Shown: piece by piece, positions 25,463 to 34,551 of the stretch
Layout: each line of letters begins with the position of its first letter
Numbering within the stretch: position 1 is the stretch's first letter
NCBI RefSeq assembly: GCF_040549045.1
Contig: NZ_JBEWTB010000002.1
Location: 4,576,501 to 4,640,500, forward strand
Direction of reading: 5' to 3'
Source: Endozoicomonas sp. NE40
Lineage (GTDB): Bacteria; Pseudomonadota; Gammaproteobacteria; Pseudomonadales; Endozoicomonadaceae
DNA: 64,000 bases
Translations under genes and position numbers: made by a program
Notes under the pieces: generated by a model
Seen by the model: only the letters and a program-made list of their open reading frames with translations
The model's database searches: none
Told to the model about the DNA's origin: nothing

Positions 25463-26211
25463 TGTCGCTGATTACTGCTTCAGACCTGTGTCGTGTTTAT
25501 GATGTAGGCAGCCAGAAGCTGCACGTCCTGAAAAATGTCTCCCTGACCATTGATGAAGGTGAATTTGTTGCCCTGATGGGACCTTCCGGTTCGGGCAAAT
25601 CTACACTGATGAACCAGCTGGGCTGCCTTGACCGTCCGACCAGTGGTGAAATCACCCTGAATGGTCAGGCTCTGTCGCAATGCACAGCGGATCAGCTGGC
25701 AGAGGTTCGGTGTAACACCATCGGTTTTGTTTTTCAGCAGTTTAATCTTCTGCCGCGTCTGACCGCCCTGGATAATGTCGCTCTGCCGCTGATGTATGCA
25801 GGAAAGGACAGAAAGCAGGCGAGGGAGCGAGCCCTGGACTGTCTGAGCCAGGTCGGGCTGGCAGAACGGTCTTCGCATCGTCCGGCCGAACTGTCCGGTG
25901 GACAGCAGCAGAGGGTGGCGATTGCCAGAGCTATCGTCAATGAACCCCGGCTGATCCTTGCGGATGAACCGACAGGGGCGCTGGATACCCGTACCGGGCA
26001 TGACATCATGCAGCTGTTCCGGGAATTGAATCAACAGGGTATTACACTGGTTGTTGTTACCCACGAGGCGGATATTGCCGAATACGCTAAGCGACAACTG
26101 ATGTTTCGTGACGGAGAGCTGGTTTCTGACAGCCACTCACGTACTGCCAGACTGGCGGAGGGGCTCGTGGAGGGACTTGCGGAGGGACTCGTGGAGGAAA
26201 AAGCCACATGA
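25462..26211 (+). CDS. MacB-type ABC transporter ATP-binding protein
   Basis: 249 residues. Walker A GPSGSGKST, Q-loop FVFQQFNLLPRLTALDNV, signature LSGGQQQRVAIARA, Walker B LILADEPTGALD and the H-loop VTHEAD are all present, so it should hydrolyse ATP. It belongs to the LolD/MacB group. The last 20 residues form a short repeat (AEGLVEGLAEGLVEE) coded by near-repeated DNA at 26155-26200. The 4-bp overlap with the permease gene shows coupling. In E. coli MacB these two parts are one polypeptide. Confidence 0.95.
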   Translation: MSLITASDLCRVYDVGSQKLHVLKNVSLTIDEGEFVALMGPSGSGKSTLMNQLGCLDRPTSGEITLNGQALSQCTADQLAEVRCNTIGFVFQQFNLLPRLTALDNVALPLMYAGKDRKQARERALDCLSQVGLAERSSHRPAELSGGQQQRVAIARAIVNEPRLILADEPTGALDTRTGHDIMQLFRELNQQGITLVVVTHEADIAEYAKRQLMFRDGELVSDSHSRTARLAEGLVEGLAEGLVEEKAT

Positions 26212-27437
26212 AATTTATTGAAACCCTGCTGACAGCTCTGTCGGCGCTGGCAGCTCACAAACTACGCAGTTTCCTGACCATGCTGGGTATCATTATTGGC
26301 GTATCATCCGTGGTGGTCATGATGGGGCTGGGCGGAGGCGCTCAGAAGCAGGTGGAAGCCCAGCTGGATTCCATGGGAACCAATATGTTGCTGGTGCGGG
26401 GACCGAGCCGTCAGGACCGGGGTGTCAGCCAGGGGGCTGGCGGTGTCGCCACGTTGCAACAGGCCGATGCCCGGTTTATTGCTGAAGAAGTGCAGGGGGT
26501 TAGCTACGCGGCTCCCTGGATATCGGGCAGTGTGCAGGTTGTCAGTGGTAATTCCAACTGGTCAACCCGGGTGAATGGCATTACAGCAGATTTTCTTTAT
26601 ATCCATAACTGGCAGCTGGCGTATGACCAGCAGATTGATCAGCTTGAGTTTCGTACCAATGGCAAGGATGTGATCATTGGCTCGACAGTGGCGGAAGAAC
26701 TCTTTGGCCGGGATAACCCGTTGGGGCAGCAGATACGTATCAATAAAGTGCCGTTTACGGTACAGGGCGTACTGGAAAGCAAAGGGGAGGATGCCAGAGG
26801 TTCTGACCAGGACGATATTATGATGGTGCCTATTCAGACGGCGCGCAGAAGTCTGTTCGGTACTCGTCGGGGTCTGCCGACAGCGGTTGATTCGATCTGG
26901 GTGCAGGTGGCTGAGCTGGATGATATGGAGTGGGTTGGTGGTGAGATTAATGCTCTGCTGGAGCAGCGTTATCGCATCAAGCCCGGGTCTGCCGGATTTC
27001 GAATTACCAATATGACTGAGCGCCTGAAAATGCGAGCGGAAGCCGGACAGGTGTTTAACAGTCTGCTGGCCGGTGTCGCCTGTGTATCCCTGCTGGTAGG
27101 CGGCATTGGCATTATGAATATTATGCTGGTGTCGGTGACTGAGCGAACCCGTGAAATTGGTGTGCGGCTGGCACTGGGCGCACGACAGGCCGATGTGCTG
27201 GCACAGTTTCTGATTGAGGCGATTGTGCTGTGTGGTATTGGTGGCTTACTGGGGATTGGTGTTGCGGTGATTGGGCTGTTTGGCGCAGAGTACTTAACGG
27301 GTCTGCCGGTTTATATTGAATGGTGGATATCCATCGTCAGTGTCCTGTTCTCGGCGTTAATCGGTCTGTTTTTCGGGTTTTATCCTGCCCGAAAGGCATC
27401 CAGGCTGAATCCGGTGGATGCGCTGCGGTATGACTAG
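26208..27437 (+). CDS. MacB-type ABC transporter permease
   Basis: 409 residues with the FtsX/MacB layout: one N-terminal helix (about 18-40, SFLTMLGIIIGVSSVVVMMG), a large periplasmic domain (about 45-280), then three helices at the end (VACVSLLVGGIGIMNIMLV, IVLCGIGGLLGIGVAVIG, WWISIVSVLFSALIGLFFG). The ERTREIGVRLALGARQADV coupling segment is conserved. With the upstream ATPase and adaptor it makes a tripartite efflux or secretion machine; the outer-membrane channel (TolC) is not in the window. Confidence 0.95.
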   Translation: MKFIETLLTALSALAAHKLRSFLTMLGIIIGVSSVVVMMGLGGGAQKQVEAQLDSMGTNMLLVRGPSRQDRGVSQGAGGVATLQQADARFIAEEVQGVSYAAPWISGSVQVVSGNSNWSTRVNGITADFLYIHNWQLAYDQQIDQLEFRTNGKDVIIGSTVAEELFGRDNPLGQQIRINKVPFTVQGVLESKGEDARGSDQDDIMMVPIQTARRSLFGTRRGLPTAVDSIWVQVAELDDMEWVGGEINALLEQRYRIKPGSAGFRITNMTERLKMRAEAGQVFNSLLAGVACVSLLVGGIGIMNIMLVSVTERTREIGVRLALGARQADVLAQFLIEAIVLCGIGGLLGIGVAVIGLFGAEYLTGLPVYIEWWISIVSVLFSALIGLFFGFYPARKASRLNPVDALRYD

Positions 27438-27486
27438 CCGATGATAGTCAGGCCGGGCTGAGCAGCACTCTGGCAGCCCGGTTTTT

Positions 27487-29037
27487 TCAATGATTGATAT
27501 TTATTTGCCGGGTATAAGCAATGAACTTATCTTTCCATTCTGCCCGTTGCTGCTCTTCTTTCTCTTTAGCCTGTGTTTCTGAGTTTATGAGCTTTTCCCC
27601 GGCTGCTTTCTCTTCCGCTTTGATGGCTTTATCAAGTTCTTTCAAGGAGTCTTTTACTGTCTTTTTCCAGTCTTTTTTGTTTAAAGGTGTCGATACCTCA
27701 GTGTATGTCTGTTCCTGCAATGATTTGTAATTTGACTTCATTGTCTCAATGGTTTGTTTGCTTTTCTGTTTCAAAGAGGCTATTTCATCTTTGCTGTCTG
27801 AACTGATTAAGAACACTTCTTCAGCCAGCTGCTCAAATCTCTTCAGGTTTTCATCGACACAGCTTCCCTGCTGGATTTGGCTGAAGGTCTGTGATACCAG
27901 ATCAAGCAAGGCTTTTTGTACTTCAGCCTCTGCAGGTACTTTGCTGGCTGCCAGTAAAGTGCGCTCTATTAAACTCAGGCGGCTGAGTTCTACCTCAGAG
28001 GCATTTTCTATCATGGGGACGTACTGAAGAATTTTCTGCAGTATGGATAGCATCTGTCTGCAACATTCCTGAGAAGCCAGCCCCTGAGTTCTGCAGGCTT
28101 GAAAGTTTTTGATAAGGCTTCTGAATTGATCAATCAAAACTTTTTTATCAGCATACTGGTCATCACTTTTGGCTATCTTCAGAATGTTAACAAGCAAATC
28201 GGCAACCTGGTCGACGATCATACTGCTGGCTTGCAAATCGTCACCGGCTCCAAAGTCAATTTTCTGGTTGTCCTGTTTAATCGTACCGACACCTATAAAC
28301 CGGCCAGGCAGGCTGGACGGACTCATCAAAATGGTTCTGATATTGTGTGCTATGCATTCAAAAGGGGTTTTAGGGTTGAAGTCCAGATACCCTCCGCCAA
28401 TTTTACGGTGTTTTAATTCACAGGGTATATGTTTATTAAACATACTCCCCATGACGCCCATCTGTCTGACTATATTAAATCGCTTCTGGTTATCCTGTTG
28501 TTCTCTGGCTTCTTCTGTATCGCCTGGCAAGGGGGCTGACGCGCATTCATATAACCTCGTAACCATTGGATGGAGTACATTGGTTGCCAGTTGCCCAAGT
28601 GACTTTTTATCCATGGCGCGATGAATATCTTCAGGGTTGAGGGGGTTGGTGTAACTGGCAGACGGAGCCACCTTAACCCAGTGTTTTGATGATTGAGCCA
28701 CTGAGGCAGACAGAAGCACATTTTTCAGGCTGGTATCTGATTTCGATCGTTTGACTGGTTTGCGAATCGGTGAATCGCGCCTGATTGTAGAAGCAGGTTC
28801 ATTATCTTCATTCAATTTAAAGACAATATTTGATGTGGACTGGGACAGTGGACGAGCGTTAGCAAATAACCTTCCGGCTGTTGCATGAAGATAAGTTTCT
28901 GCTCTGCGTAAACCCTGTGTTGTCTGAATATCTTCCTTCATTTCAACACCGACGGGTTGTTGTGAGGGCTTTTTAGCGCCTGGTTCAGGTGACGGAGGCG
29001 TTACCTGTATTTGTGGTATAGAGAGAGTAGCATCCAT
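27487..29037 (-). CDS. Large hypothetical protein, possible host-interaction factor
   Basis: Not recognised. 516 residues, hydrophilic, with no signal peptide or membrane helix. The first 130 residues are Pro/Ser/Arg-rich and look disordered; residues 135-400 are probably a helical domain with a Cys/Asp-rich patch (FQACRTQGLASQECCRQM); the last 110 residues are a Lys/Glu-rich coiled coil (DKAIKAEEKAAGEKL). Coding sequence is richer in A and T than the housekeeping genes. It is divergent from a SET-domain gene, so the pair may be an acquired island. A secreted effector is a guess from context only. Confidence 0.7.
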   Translation of the reverse strand: MDATLSIPQIQVTPPSPEPGAKKPSQQPVGVEMKEDIQTTQGLRRAETYLHATAGRLFANARPLSQSTSNIVFKLNEDNEPASTIRRDSPIRKPVKRSKSDTSLKNVLLSASVAQSSKHWVKVAPSASYTNPLNPEDIHRAMDKKSLGQLATNVLHPMVTRLYECASAPLPGDTEEAREQQDNQKRFNIVRQMGVMGSMFNKHIPCELKHRKIGGGYLDFNPKTPFECIAHNIRTILMSPSSLPGRFIGVGTIKQDNQKIDFGAGDDLQASSMIVDQVADLLVNILKIAKSDDQYADKKVLIDQFRSLIKNFQACRTQGLASQECCRQMLSILQKILQYVPMIENASEVELSRLSLIERTLLAASKVPAEAEVQKALLDLVSQTFSQIQQGSCVDENLKRFEQLAEEVFLISSDSKDEIASLKQKSKQTIETMKSNYKSLQEQTYTEVSTPLNKKDWKKTVKDSLKELDKAIKAEEKAAGEKLINSETQAKEKEEQQRAEWKDKFIAYTRQININH

Positions 29038-29336
29038 GCCAGAGATTCCTTAAGTTAATGATGCCCCTTTGACAACAGGAATCATCGATTTGCTGCCTGA
29101 ATCACTAACCAGAGTGTTAGCGGAAGTAACATTCCTGTCGTTAGACGGCCTGGTTCCGGATAGTTAAAGTGCGGATTTCACTGTTCATTGAACTTTTCAT
29201 ATTTTGCTTGTCTTAATAATTTTAAAAATCTGGCTTATGCCGTTATTGAGCTGTCTTGATCTTTTTGGTGAGTTGAATGGTTCAGTAACTACGAAAGTAA
29301 TTAACTGACTTTTAGTGTTGAAAGGATAATAAAGTT
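29038..29336. other. Divergent intergenic region of the AT-rich island
   Basis: 299 bp between the 516-aa unknown and the SET gene. It contains an imperfect inverted repeat (ACAACAGGAAT at 29072-29082 against ATTCCTGTCGT at 29131-29141, one mismatch) with a smaller CTAAC/GTTAG stem nested inside. The remainder to 29336 is AT-rich and presumably promoter. Confidence 0.4.
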
Positions 29337-30731
29337 ATGGATAAAGCATCTTTTCCGTCCGGCTCCCTGCCTGTGAACAGAACATATATCAGTAGTACCC
29401 AAGATGCGTCAGCATCATTTGGTGGTAACAGCGTTGTCATACAAAACAAGAGCAAACGATTTTGCTCTGATGGTCCGAACTCAAATGAGCCACCCAAAAA
29501 GAATAGAAAAGTCACTATTGATTTAGATTCCTGTACTGAAAACAGGGCAGCTCCAGCAGATCCATCGACTAAAGATCATATCAAGAAAATATCTACATTA
29601 TTGGAAGTAAATGTCAGTTTTTTTTGTAATTTATTTGACAATAATAAAAAAACCATCACAGGGGCTGCAGATTTCAGATACCTTGCAGAGTCAATCATAA
29701 AAAAATTAGGTTCTGTTACCGGTAAAACTCCACAAAAAATAAGCAATTCCCAAAAAGAACTTTTAACCAAAGAAATGGCCAGGTTGGTTGGAATCGAAGT
29801 TATATTGGAAAATAAAAAGTACCATGTACCCTCTCCTGATGGCAGTAAGAAGAAAGTCAGTGAAAAAGAGATGTTTTCGCTTATTGAAAGTGCTTTGGAT
29901 GAGCTTGTAAAAAATAAAGAAAGAGGATTGCCTGAGACGCCTTCAAGTCAGCATGGTCGTCAACCTGATAAAGAACCTCACCGAAACTCAATGGATGAAG
30001 TCGTGTTAGTGAAAGTAGAGGCAGAGACAGAAACAGATATTTTTTTCAGACAGCATCGTTTCAGTAATCGGGCGCCACTTTGGCATGCAGAGCTGACTGT
30101 AAAACAGGAAGTTGAGGAATCTCGCCCAAAGAAACGGTTTAGAATGGACTTTGAAAGTATAGGGGTTCCTAAATGTAAAAAAATAAGGATGGCAATAAAT
30201 ACTGCTATTGATCAATATAAAAAACTGAATATTGATGATAGAGAATCCTACCTTAATGAAAGGATGAGATTAAGCAGGAATGACGGTCTACTTTTCCCTA
30301 AACTGAAAGGTCAGAATGAAGTTGTTGCAGCAAAAGATATTCAACAGTGGGAGGTTCTGGGACATTATGCAGGCAAGCGGCTTTCTGAAAGCACCTACGA
30401 AAAAGGAGCGCGGGCGGTAGGAGCACTATTGCAAAAAATTGATACCTATAGCTATGATTCCGGGGCAAATCAGTTAATATCTGGCTTCAGAGAGGGAAAT
30501 ATCACCACTTGTATAAACAGTTGCACTACCTATGATGAATCTGATACGTGTTTGCCTGAAAAAAATGTATCTTTTATAAACCACTATCATAAGGAAGATA
30601 AGGTAAACATCCCCTTTCTTATTGCCCTGAAGCCAATAAAAGCGGGTGATGTAATCTGGATAGATTATGGGGAAGCTTATTGGGTGATAATGAACAGATC
30701 CATAGAGGTTGAATCTGAAGAAAACAGTTGA
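29337..30731 (+). CDS. SET-domain protein (464 aa)
   Basis: SET domains transfer methyl groups from SAM to lysines, mostly on histones in eukaryotes. Here the domain occupies about residues 325-460: VVAAKDIQQWEVLGHYAG at its start, then CINSC...NVSFINHY in the place of the NHxC-type motif, and IKAGDVIWIDYGEAYW with the closing Tyr. The first 300 residues are Lys/Glu/Ser-rich, with basic stretches (PPKKNRKV, RPKKRF) that resemble nuclear localisation signals. No signal peptide. AT-rich coding compared with neighbours. Similar architecture to the second SET protein at 58632-60755. Delivery into a host cell is inference. Confidence 0.85.
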   Translation: MDKASFPSGSLPVNRTYISSTQDASASFGGNSVVIQNKSKRFCSDGPNSNEPPKKNRKVTIDLDSCTENRAAPADPSTKDHIKKISTLLEVNVSFFCNLFDNNKKTITGAADFRYLAESIIKKLGSVTGKTPQKISNSQKELLTKEMARLVGIEVILENKKYHVPSPDGSKKKVSEKEMFSLIESALDELVKNKERGLPETPSSQHGRQPDKEPHRNSMDEVVLVKVEAETETDIFFRQHRFSNRAPLWHAELTVKQEVEESRPKKRFRMDFESIGVPKCKKIRMAINTAIDQYKKLNIDDRESYLNERMRLSRNDGLLFPKLKGQNEVVAAKDIQQWEVLGHYAGKRLSESTYEKGARAVGALLQKIDTYSYDSGANQLISGFREGNITTCINSCTTYDESDTCLPEKNVSFINHYHKEDKVNIPFLIALKPIKAGDVIWIDYGEAYWVIMNRSIEVESEENS

Positions 30732-30792
30732 GTCAGGTTGTGTTATGGTCTGATTTTGACTGTCATGCAATATGCGTTTTAGCGGTAGTAAC

Positions 30793-30833
30793 CAGAAAAA
30801 CGGCTATGCACTCAGTACATGGCCGTTTTTCTG
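30793..30833. terminator. Bidirectional terminator between the SET gene and dcuC
   Basis: Perfect 12-bp arms CAGAAAAACGGC (30793-30804) and GCCGTTTTTCTG (30822-30833). The arms carry A and T runs on either side, so it can serve both convergent genes. Confidence 0.8.
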
Positions 30834-30866
30834 TTCAGGGCTGTTTATGGATAGTGAACTAAACAG

Positions 30867-32240
30867 TTACATAAACAGGATCAGGTGCAGTGCCATACCC
30901 ACGATGAAAGCACCAATCATCGGGATGGAAGTACGCTTAACCAGATCAAAAGGTGATACCTTGGCGATACCGGCACAGGCAATAACCACCGCTGAGATAG
31001 GCGACATGGTTCGGCCTACACAGGCAGCGAAGTTCATCGGGAGCAGCATGTTGACCGCCGGAACACCGAAGCTGTTGGCGACTTCTGGAGCCAGAGTAGC
31101 GAAGGACAGGAAAGAGGCGTTGCCGGAACCCATCATGATCGCTGAGATAGCAATCAGTACAGACATGAAGACGGCCATGAATCCAGCACCAATGCCCAGC
31201 CCCTGAGCGGAAGCCAGCAGAGAGTCGATAGCCCCAATCTGTTTCAGACCCATGGCGAACACTTCTGCACCAATGATCAGACCGACCACCGGGCCGAATA
31301 CAGCGCCCATGCCGTTCAGGAACTTGTCAAAGCCAGCCAGAGATTCTTTTATATTGCGGGTACGGATCAGTTCGAAAATCATGCCCACAAAGACAGAGAT
31401 CAGCATAGCCGCTACCAGATTCATACTGATAGAGGTGACCAGCATTTTGGAGAATACCAGCAGCAGAACGAACGGAATCATTGGCAACAGGGCATAAATG
31501 CCCGGAGCCTTGGGCTTTTCTTCCTCGTTGCTGTCGTCATCTTTAGCGCCAACATGTTCAGCGGCAACATGACCTTCTTTAAGATCGCAGCGACGCTGCC
31601 AGAAGAAGTGCAGGCCAGCAGCTGTGATCGCCATTGGGATGGTTACCCACGCCTGATAGCTCAGGAAGTACTCAGTGATGTCCATGCCGGCCTGGCTGGC
31701 AGCAAAGTTGGCATTAACCTGGGTCACACCGATCTCGAACGCTGCCGGAGAAGCACACAGTGCAGCAGCGGAAGCACGGCTAAGGCCAATGCTGCGCAGA
31801 ACCGGGTACAGGGTAACCATCAGCAACAGACCGAGGCCGGTTGCAGAGGTCACAAACATCTGCAGTACGACAGTTACCAGGTAAACGATGGCCAGTACGA
31901 TATAAGGCGACTTGAAGCGTCTGATTGGCTTAACAGCCAGGTTGACCAGAGACTCCGATGCACCAATGTGCGACATATAGGTAGCGAAACCACCACAGGC
32001 CATGATGGTCAGACCCAGACTGGCCATGCGCATGCTGAATACGCCGTTCATCAGTTCGAACAGGTCAAAGGGGGCAAAGCCGGTCGCCTTGTCGACAGGC
32101 AGGATATCGGAAATGCCGAGAACATGAGCAGCACTCAGAAGCACCATACCGGCCACTGCCAGCGTTGCTGCCGCACTGAAGTTTTTAACAATGCCATAAA
32201 CGACAAGCGCCACGACCGGTATGACAATAAGTATATCCAT
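30867..32240 (-). CDS. dcuC: DcuC-family C4-dicarboxylate carrier
   Basis: Inner-membrane carrier for succinate, fumarate and malate, used mainly in anaerobic growth. 457 residues with about 12 hydrophobic helices. DcuC-family segments include GGFATYMSHIGAS, TSATGLGLLLMVTLYPVL, CASPAAFEIGVTQVNAN and, near the end, AACVGRTMSPISAVVIA. ATG 32240 has AAGGA 6 nt upstream; a longer frame to 32264 lacks one. A consensus FNR/Anr box sits upstream at exactly the spacing for activation. Confidence 0.92.
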   Translation of the reverse strand: MDILIVIPVVALVVYGIVKNFSAAATLAVAGMVLLSAAHVLGISDILPVDKATGFAPFDLFELMNGVFSMRMASLGLTIMACGGFATYMSHIGASESLVNLAVKPIRRFKSPYIVLAIVYLVTVVLQMFVTSATGLGLLLMVTLYPVLRSIGLSRASAAALCASPAAFEIGVTQVNANFAASQAGMDITEYFLSYQAWVTIPMAITAAGLHFFWQRRCDLKEGHVAAEHVGAKDDDSNEEEKPKAPGIYALLPMIPFVLLLVFSKMLVTSISMNLVAAMLISVFVGMIFELIRTRNIKESLAGFDKFLNGMGAVFGPVVGLIIGAEVFAMGLKQIGAIDSLLASAQGLGIGAGFMAVFMSVLIAISAIMMGSGNASFLSFATLAPEVANSFGVPAVNMLLPMNFAACVGRTMSPISAVVIACAGIAKVSPFDLVKRTSIPMIGAFIVGMALHLILFM

Positions 32241-32622
32241 GCATTCCTTACCAGAACTGTACAAAATTTCGGCAAGGTTATTTTTTGTTCCGCTGTGTGT
32301 AATTGATACAGATCAATGTTTGAAAATATTTAACAAAGAAAGTTTTTCACTATTGGTAGATGTGCAGAAACTGTTGAGGAAGTCTGACAGTAGTGGGTGG
32401 AAAGCGCTAAGGTGTATGTAGAAATATACAGTTGTGGTATTTTCAATGCTGCGACTGGTTTGCAGCTGTTTCTGTGTGGTCACGATATTACCTGTATGGT
32501 GGTTTATTGTTTTTTCAGAGTTTCTTAAATCTATTGCTTGCGTTGTGCAGCGTTGATTTCTTGAGGAGTGATAAGAGATTTGCCATCATGGTCACAAAAA
32601 TAAGAGCCGGAGAAGCCATGCC
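32241..32622. other. Divergent dcuC / lipoprotein intergenic region
   Basis: About 380 bp. The dcuC side has the FNR/Anr-type promoter (32275-32316). The remaining 300 bp before the lipoprotein gene contain no convincing gene; a frame beginning at 32432 overlaps the lipoprotein start and looks spurious. Confidence 0.5.
32275..32316 (-). promoter_or_regulatory. FNR/Anr-dependent promoter of dcuC (class II geometry)
   Basis: TTGATACAGATCAA at 32303-32316 is a perfect match to the FNR/Anr consensus TTGAT-N4-ATCAA. On the minus strand, 22 nt beyond the box, lies TAACCT (32275-32280) as -10, placing the box centre at about -41.5, the class II activating position. The expected start site is near 32268, with a leader of about 28 nt. 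Confidence 0.75.
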
Positions 32623-33291
32623 ATGTTTCGTATAAGGGATCTGTTGTTTATTTTGTCAGTTGTTATGCTGGCAGGTTGCGCGGGAAAACCTGAAATTAAG
32701 AACCACAGCGGGTTCCTGAGCCGGTATGAAAATCTGGTGTGGTTACCTTCTGGTGAAAAAGAACAGTTTCTCGGTTTTAACGTCAGTGAGTCGGTGCTGG
32801 CAGAATACGATCGCCTGATCGTCAACCCTGTGTCGCTTCATGTCTCTGATGAAACATTGCAGAAATGGCAGATACAGCCTGAACGTTATAAAAAACTACA
32901 AAGCTACTTTACCAATCAACTGAACTACCGGATGGGGCAGCACTATGAGCTGGCGGTTCGTCCCGGTGAGAATACCCTGCGGCTACGGGTGGCCATTACT
33001 GGTGCGGAAACCGACCTGAAGCCACTTGAACCCTATCAGGTTTTGCCCTGGGCTCTGGTGATCAACGGACTGGGCGAGCTAACGGGGGAGCGGGACAAAA
33101 TGCTGAATATCTATCAGGAAGGTGAGCTGGTTGACAGTGTCACTGGGCAGCAGGTGGCGGTTCTGGTCGGCGGAATGCAGGCTGGCCCTGTTGATATTGG
33201 TGATTTACGCTCAATGTCTGCAGATGAAATGAAGCCGCTGGTGGATAACTGGATAGATGCTTTTTGTCGTCATTTTCCTAACTGCGAATAG
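32623..33291 (+). CDS. DUF3313 family lipoprotein
   Basis: 222 residues with a lipoprotein signal peptide and lipobox LAGC (Cys19). The mature start GKPEIKNHSGFLSRYENL and the later LRLRVAITGAETDL and DSVTGQQVA segments fit DUF3313, a periplasm-facing lipoprotein family of unknown role. GGAGAAG precedes the start by about 8 nt. It stands alone, followed by a small hairpin and the convergent pldA. Confidence 0.85.
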   Translation: MFRIRDLLFILSVVMLAGCAGKPEIKNHSGFLSRYENLVWLPSGEKEQFLGFNVSESVLAEYDRLIVNPVSLHVSDETLQKWQIQPERYKKLQSYFTNQLNYRMGQHYELAVRPGENTLRLRVAITGAETDLKPLEPYQVLPWALVINGLGELTGERDKMLNIYQEGELVDSVTGQQVAVLVGGMQAGPVDIGDLRSMSADEMKPLVDNWIDAFCRHFPNCE

Positions 33292-33302
33292 AGAATAAGA
33301 GG

Positions 33303-33332
33303 GAAGCCTCTGCCAAAGAGAGGCTTTTGTCG
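33303..33332. terminator. Hairpin between the lipoprotein gene and pldA
   Basis: AAGCCTCT (33304-33311) and AGAGGCTT (33318-33325) form an 8-bp stem followed by TTTGTCGTTTT. Probably a terminator for the plus-strand gene. Confidence 0.6.
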
Positions 33333-33335
33333 TTT

Positions 33336-34379
33336 TCAGAGCCAGTCGGTCAGCATAACCCCCACACTGAAACGGTTGGAGCTGACATTATAATCGATCA
33401 GGCTTTCGCCATAGCCATTAAAGTACTGAACATAGCCTCTGAAACGATCGGTCAATGGGAATGACCAGTCAAGCTGGACGGCACCTTTGTTGTCAGAGCG
33501 CAGGTTGTTTCGCACCATTGCAGTAATGTTTTGCCGGTTGAATTTATAGCCGAAATAAAGTTCACCGTTACCCATGTATTGATTGATATCAGGGTTGTCG
33601 TCGCCTTTTGAGTTGGGGTTATCGTCTTCTTTTTTATCTTCAGGGAGGCGATGCCAGGTTTTCAGGCCGGCATAGAACGAGCCTTTTTCCAGCAGGAAGC
33701 TCAGATAAGCCCGGTTCCAGCTTCTGGAGAGGTAGTTGCTGCGGCCATTGGACTGGTGGCTGAAACCCACAGCTGCGGCTTTCAGTTCCATGCCAAGCAG
33801 CTGGTACTGAGTGGGAAAAAACATAAATATTTCGGGTTCGTGGTTAGTCTCCCTGAATGGCGCGGACTCGGAACTGTTGTAAGCCTGCCACCAGGAGGTG
33901 TTGGTGTAAGCAGCATAAACTGTGCCATAGCCATTAAATACACCTTCCCAGACCGGGGCTTTGAGGCTCAGCTGGAACTTGACTTCAGTATTGTCAAGGT
34001 CAGGAATCTGGGCGTTGTATGGTTGGTAGGGCTGAGTATTGGGTGAGGATACGTAAGACACTGGCAAAATGTAATTCGGCTTGTGGGGTGTGATCACGAA
34101 CCGGTTGGCAGTGGCCGCTTTTTCGCCGGCAATACGGCTATCAACAGGACTGGCTTCAGAAGGTGGAGACGGTTGGGCTGTAATCACCACGTCAAATGAC
34201 TCCTGTTGCAGCGCCTCACACTGTGACCGTACTTCAGCAAGCGTCATATCCGCATCACCTTTGAGCGCAAACCTGACCAGACATTGTTCAAGGCTTTCAC
34301 CGCTGGCATTGGGTGCAGACAGTGACAATGGTGCAAGCAGGCAGAATAAAAGGTGATTACTGTCTTTTGATATGTTCAT
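33336..34379 (-). CDS. pldA: Outer-membrane phospholipase A
   Basis: Outer-membrane beta-barrel that degrades misplaced phospholipids in the outer leaflet. 347 residues: signal peptide (HLLFCLLAPLSLSAPNASG), a periplasmic extension of about 110 residues with a Cys pair and Pro-rich linker, then the barrel. The catalytic signature GFSHQSNGRS places His208 and Ser210, and SRSWNRAYL carries the Asn. The protein ends in a barrel strand (FSVGVMLTDWL). ATG 34379 with AAAGG upstream is used; the frame extends to 34463 but without a better site. The N-terminal extension is longer than in E. coli PldA. Confidence 0.93.
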   Translation of the reverse strand: MNISKDSNHLLFCLLAPLSLSAPNASGESLEQCLVRFALKGDADMTLAEVRSQCEALQQESFDVVITAQPSPPSEASPVDSRIAGEKAATANRFVITPHKPNYILPVSYVSSPNTQPYQPYNAQIPDLDNTEVKFQLSLKAPVWEGVFNGYGTVYAAYTNTSWWQAYNSSESAPFRETNHEPEIFMFFPTQYQLLGMELKAAAVGFSHQSNGRSNYLSRSWNRAYLSFLLEKGSFYAGLKTWHRLPEDKKEDDNPNSKGDDNPDINQYMGNGELYFGYKFNRQNITAMVRNNLRSDNKGAVQLDWSFPLTDRFRGYVQYFNGYGESLIDYNVSSNRFSVGVMLTDWL

Positions 34380-34551
34380 TATTACGTACCTTTCATTCTG
34401 GCTCTTTATAATTGTTATTGGTGTATGACTGTACAGGGTTTTACCATAACCTTCTATATACAATTACTGTCGTTTTCTATACAGCGATAGACGTATGAAT
34501 GTAGGATAGTTTCAACGGATAACAACGAATAACAATATCGGGTCGATCCGA

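Noticed and set aside
31554..32306. 250-codon frame antisense to dcuC
   Set aside because: Shadow of the dcuC coding strand; it would also cross the FNR/Anr promoter.
32432..32635. 67-codon hydrophobic frame before the DUF3313 lipoprotein gene
   Set aside because: It overlaps the lipoprotein start in another frame and has no clear ribosome site.
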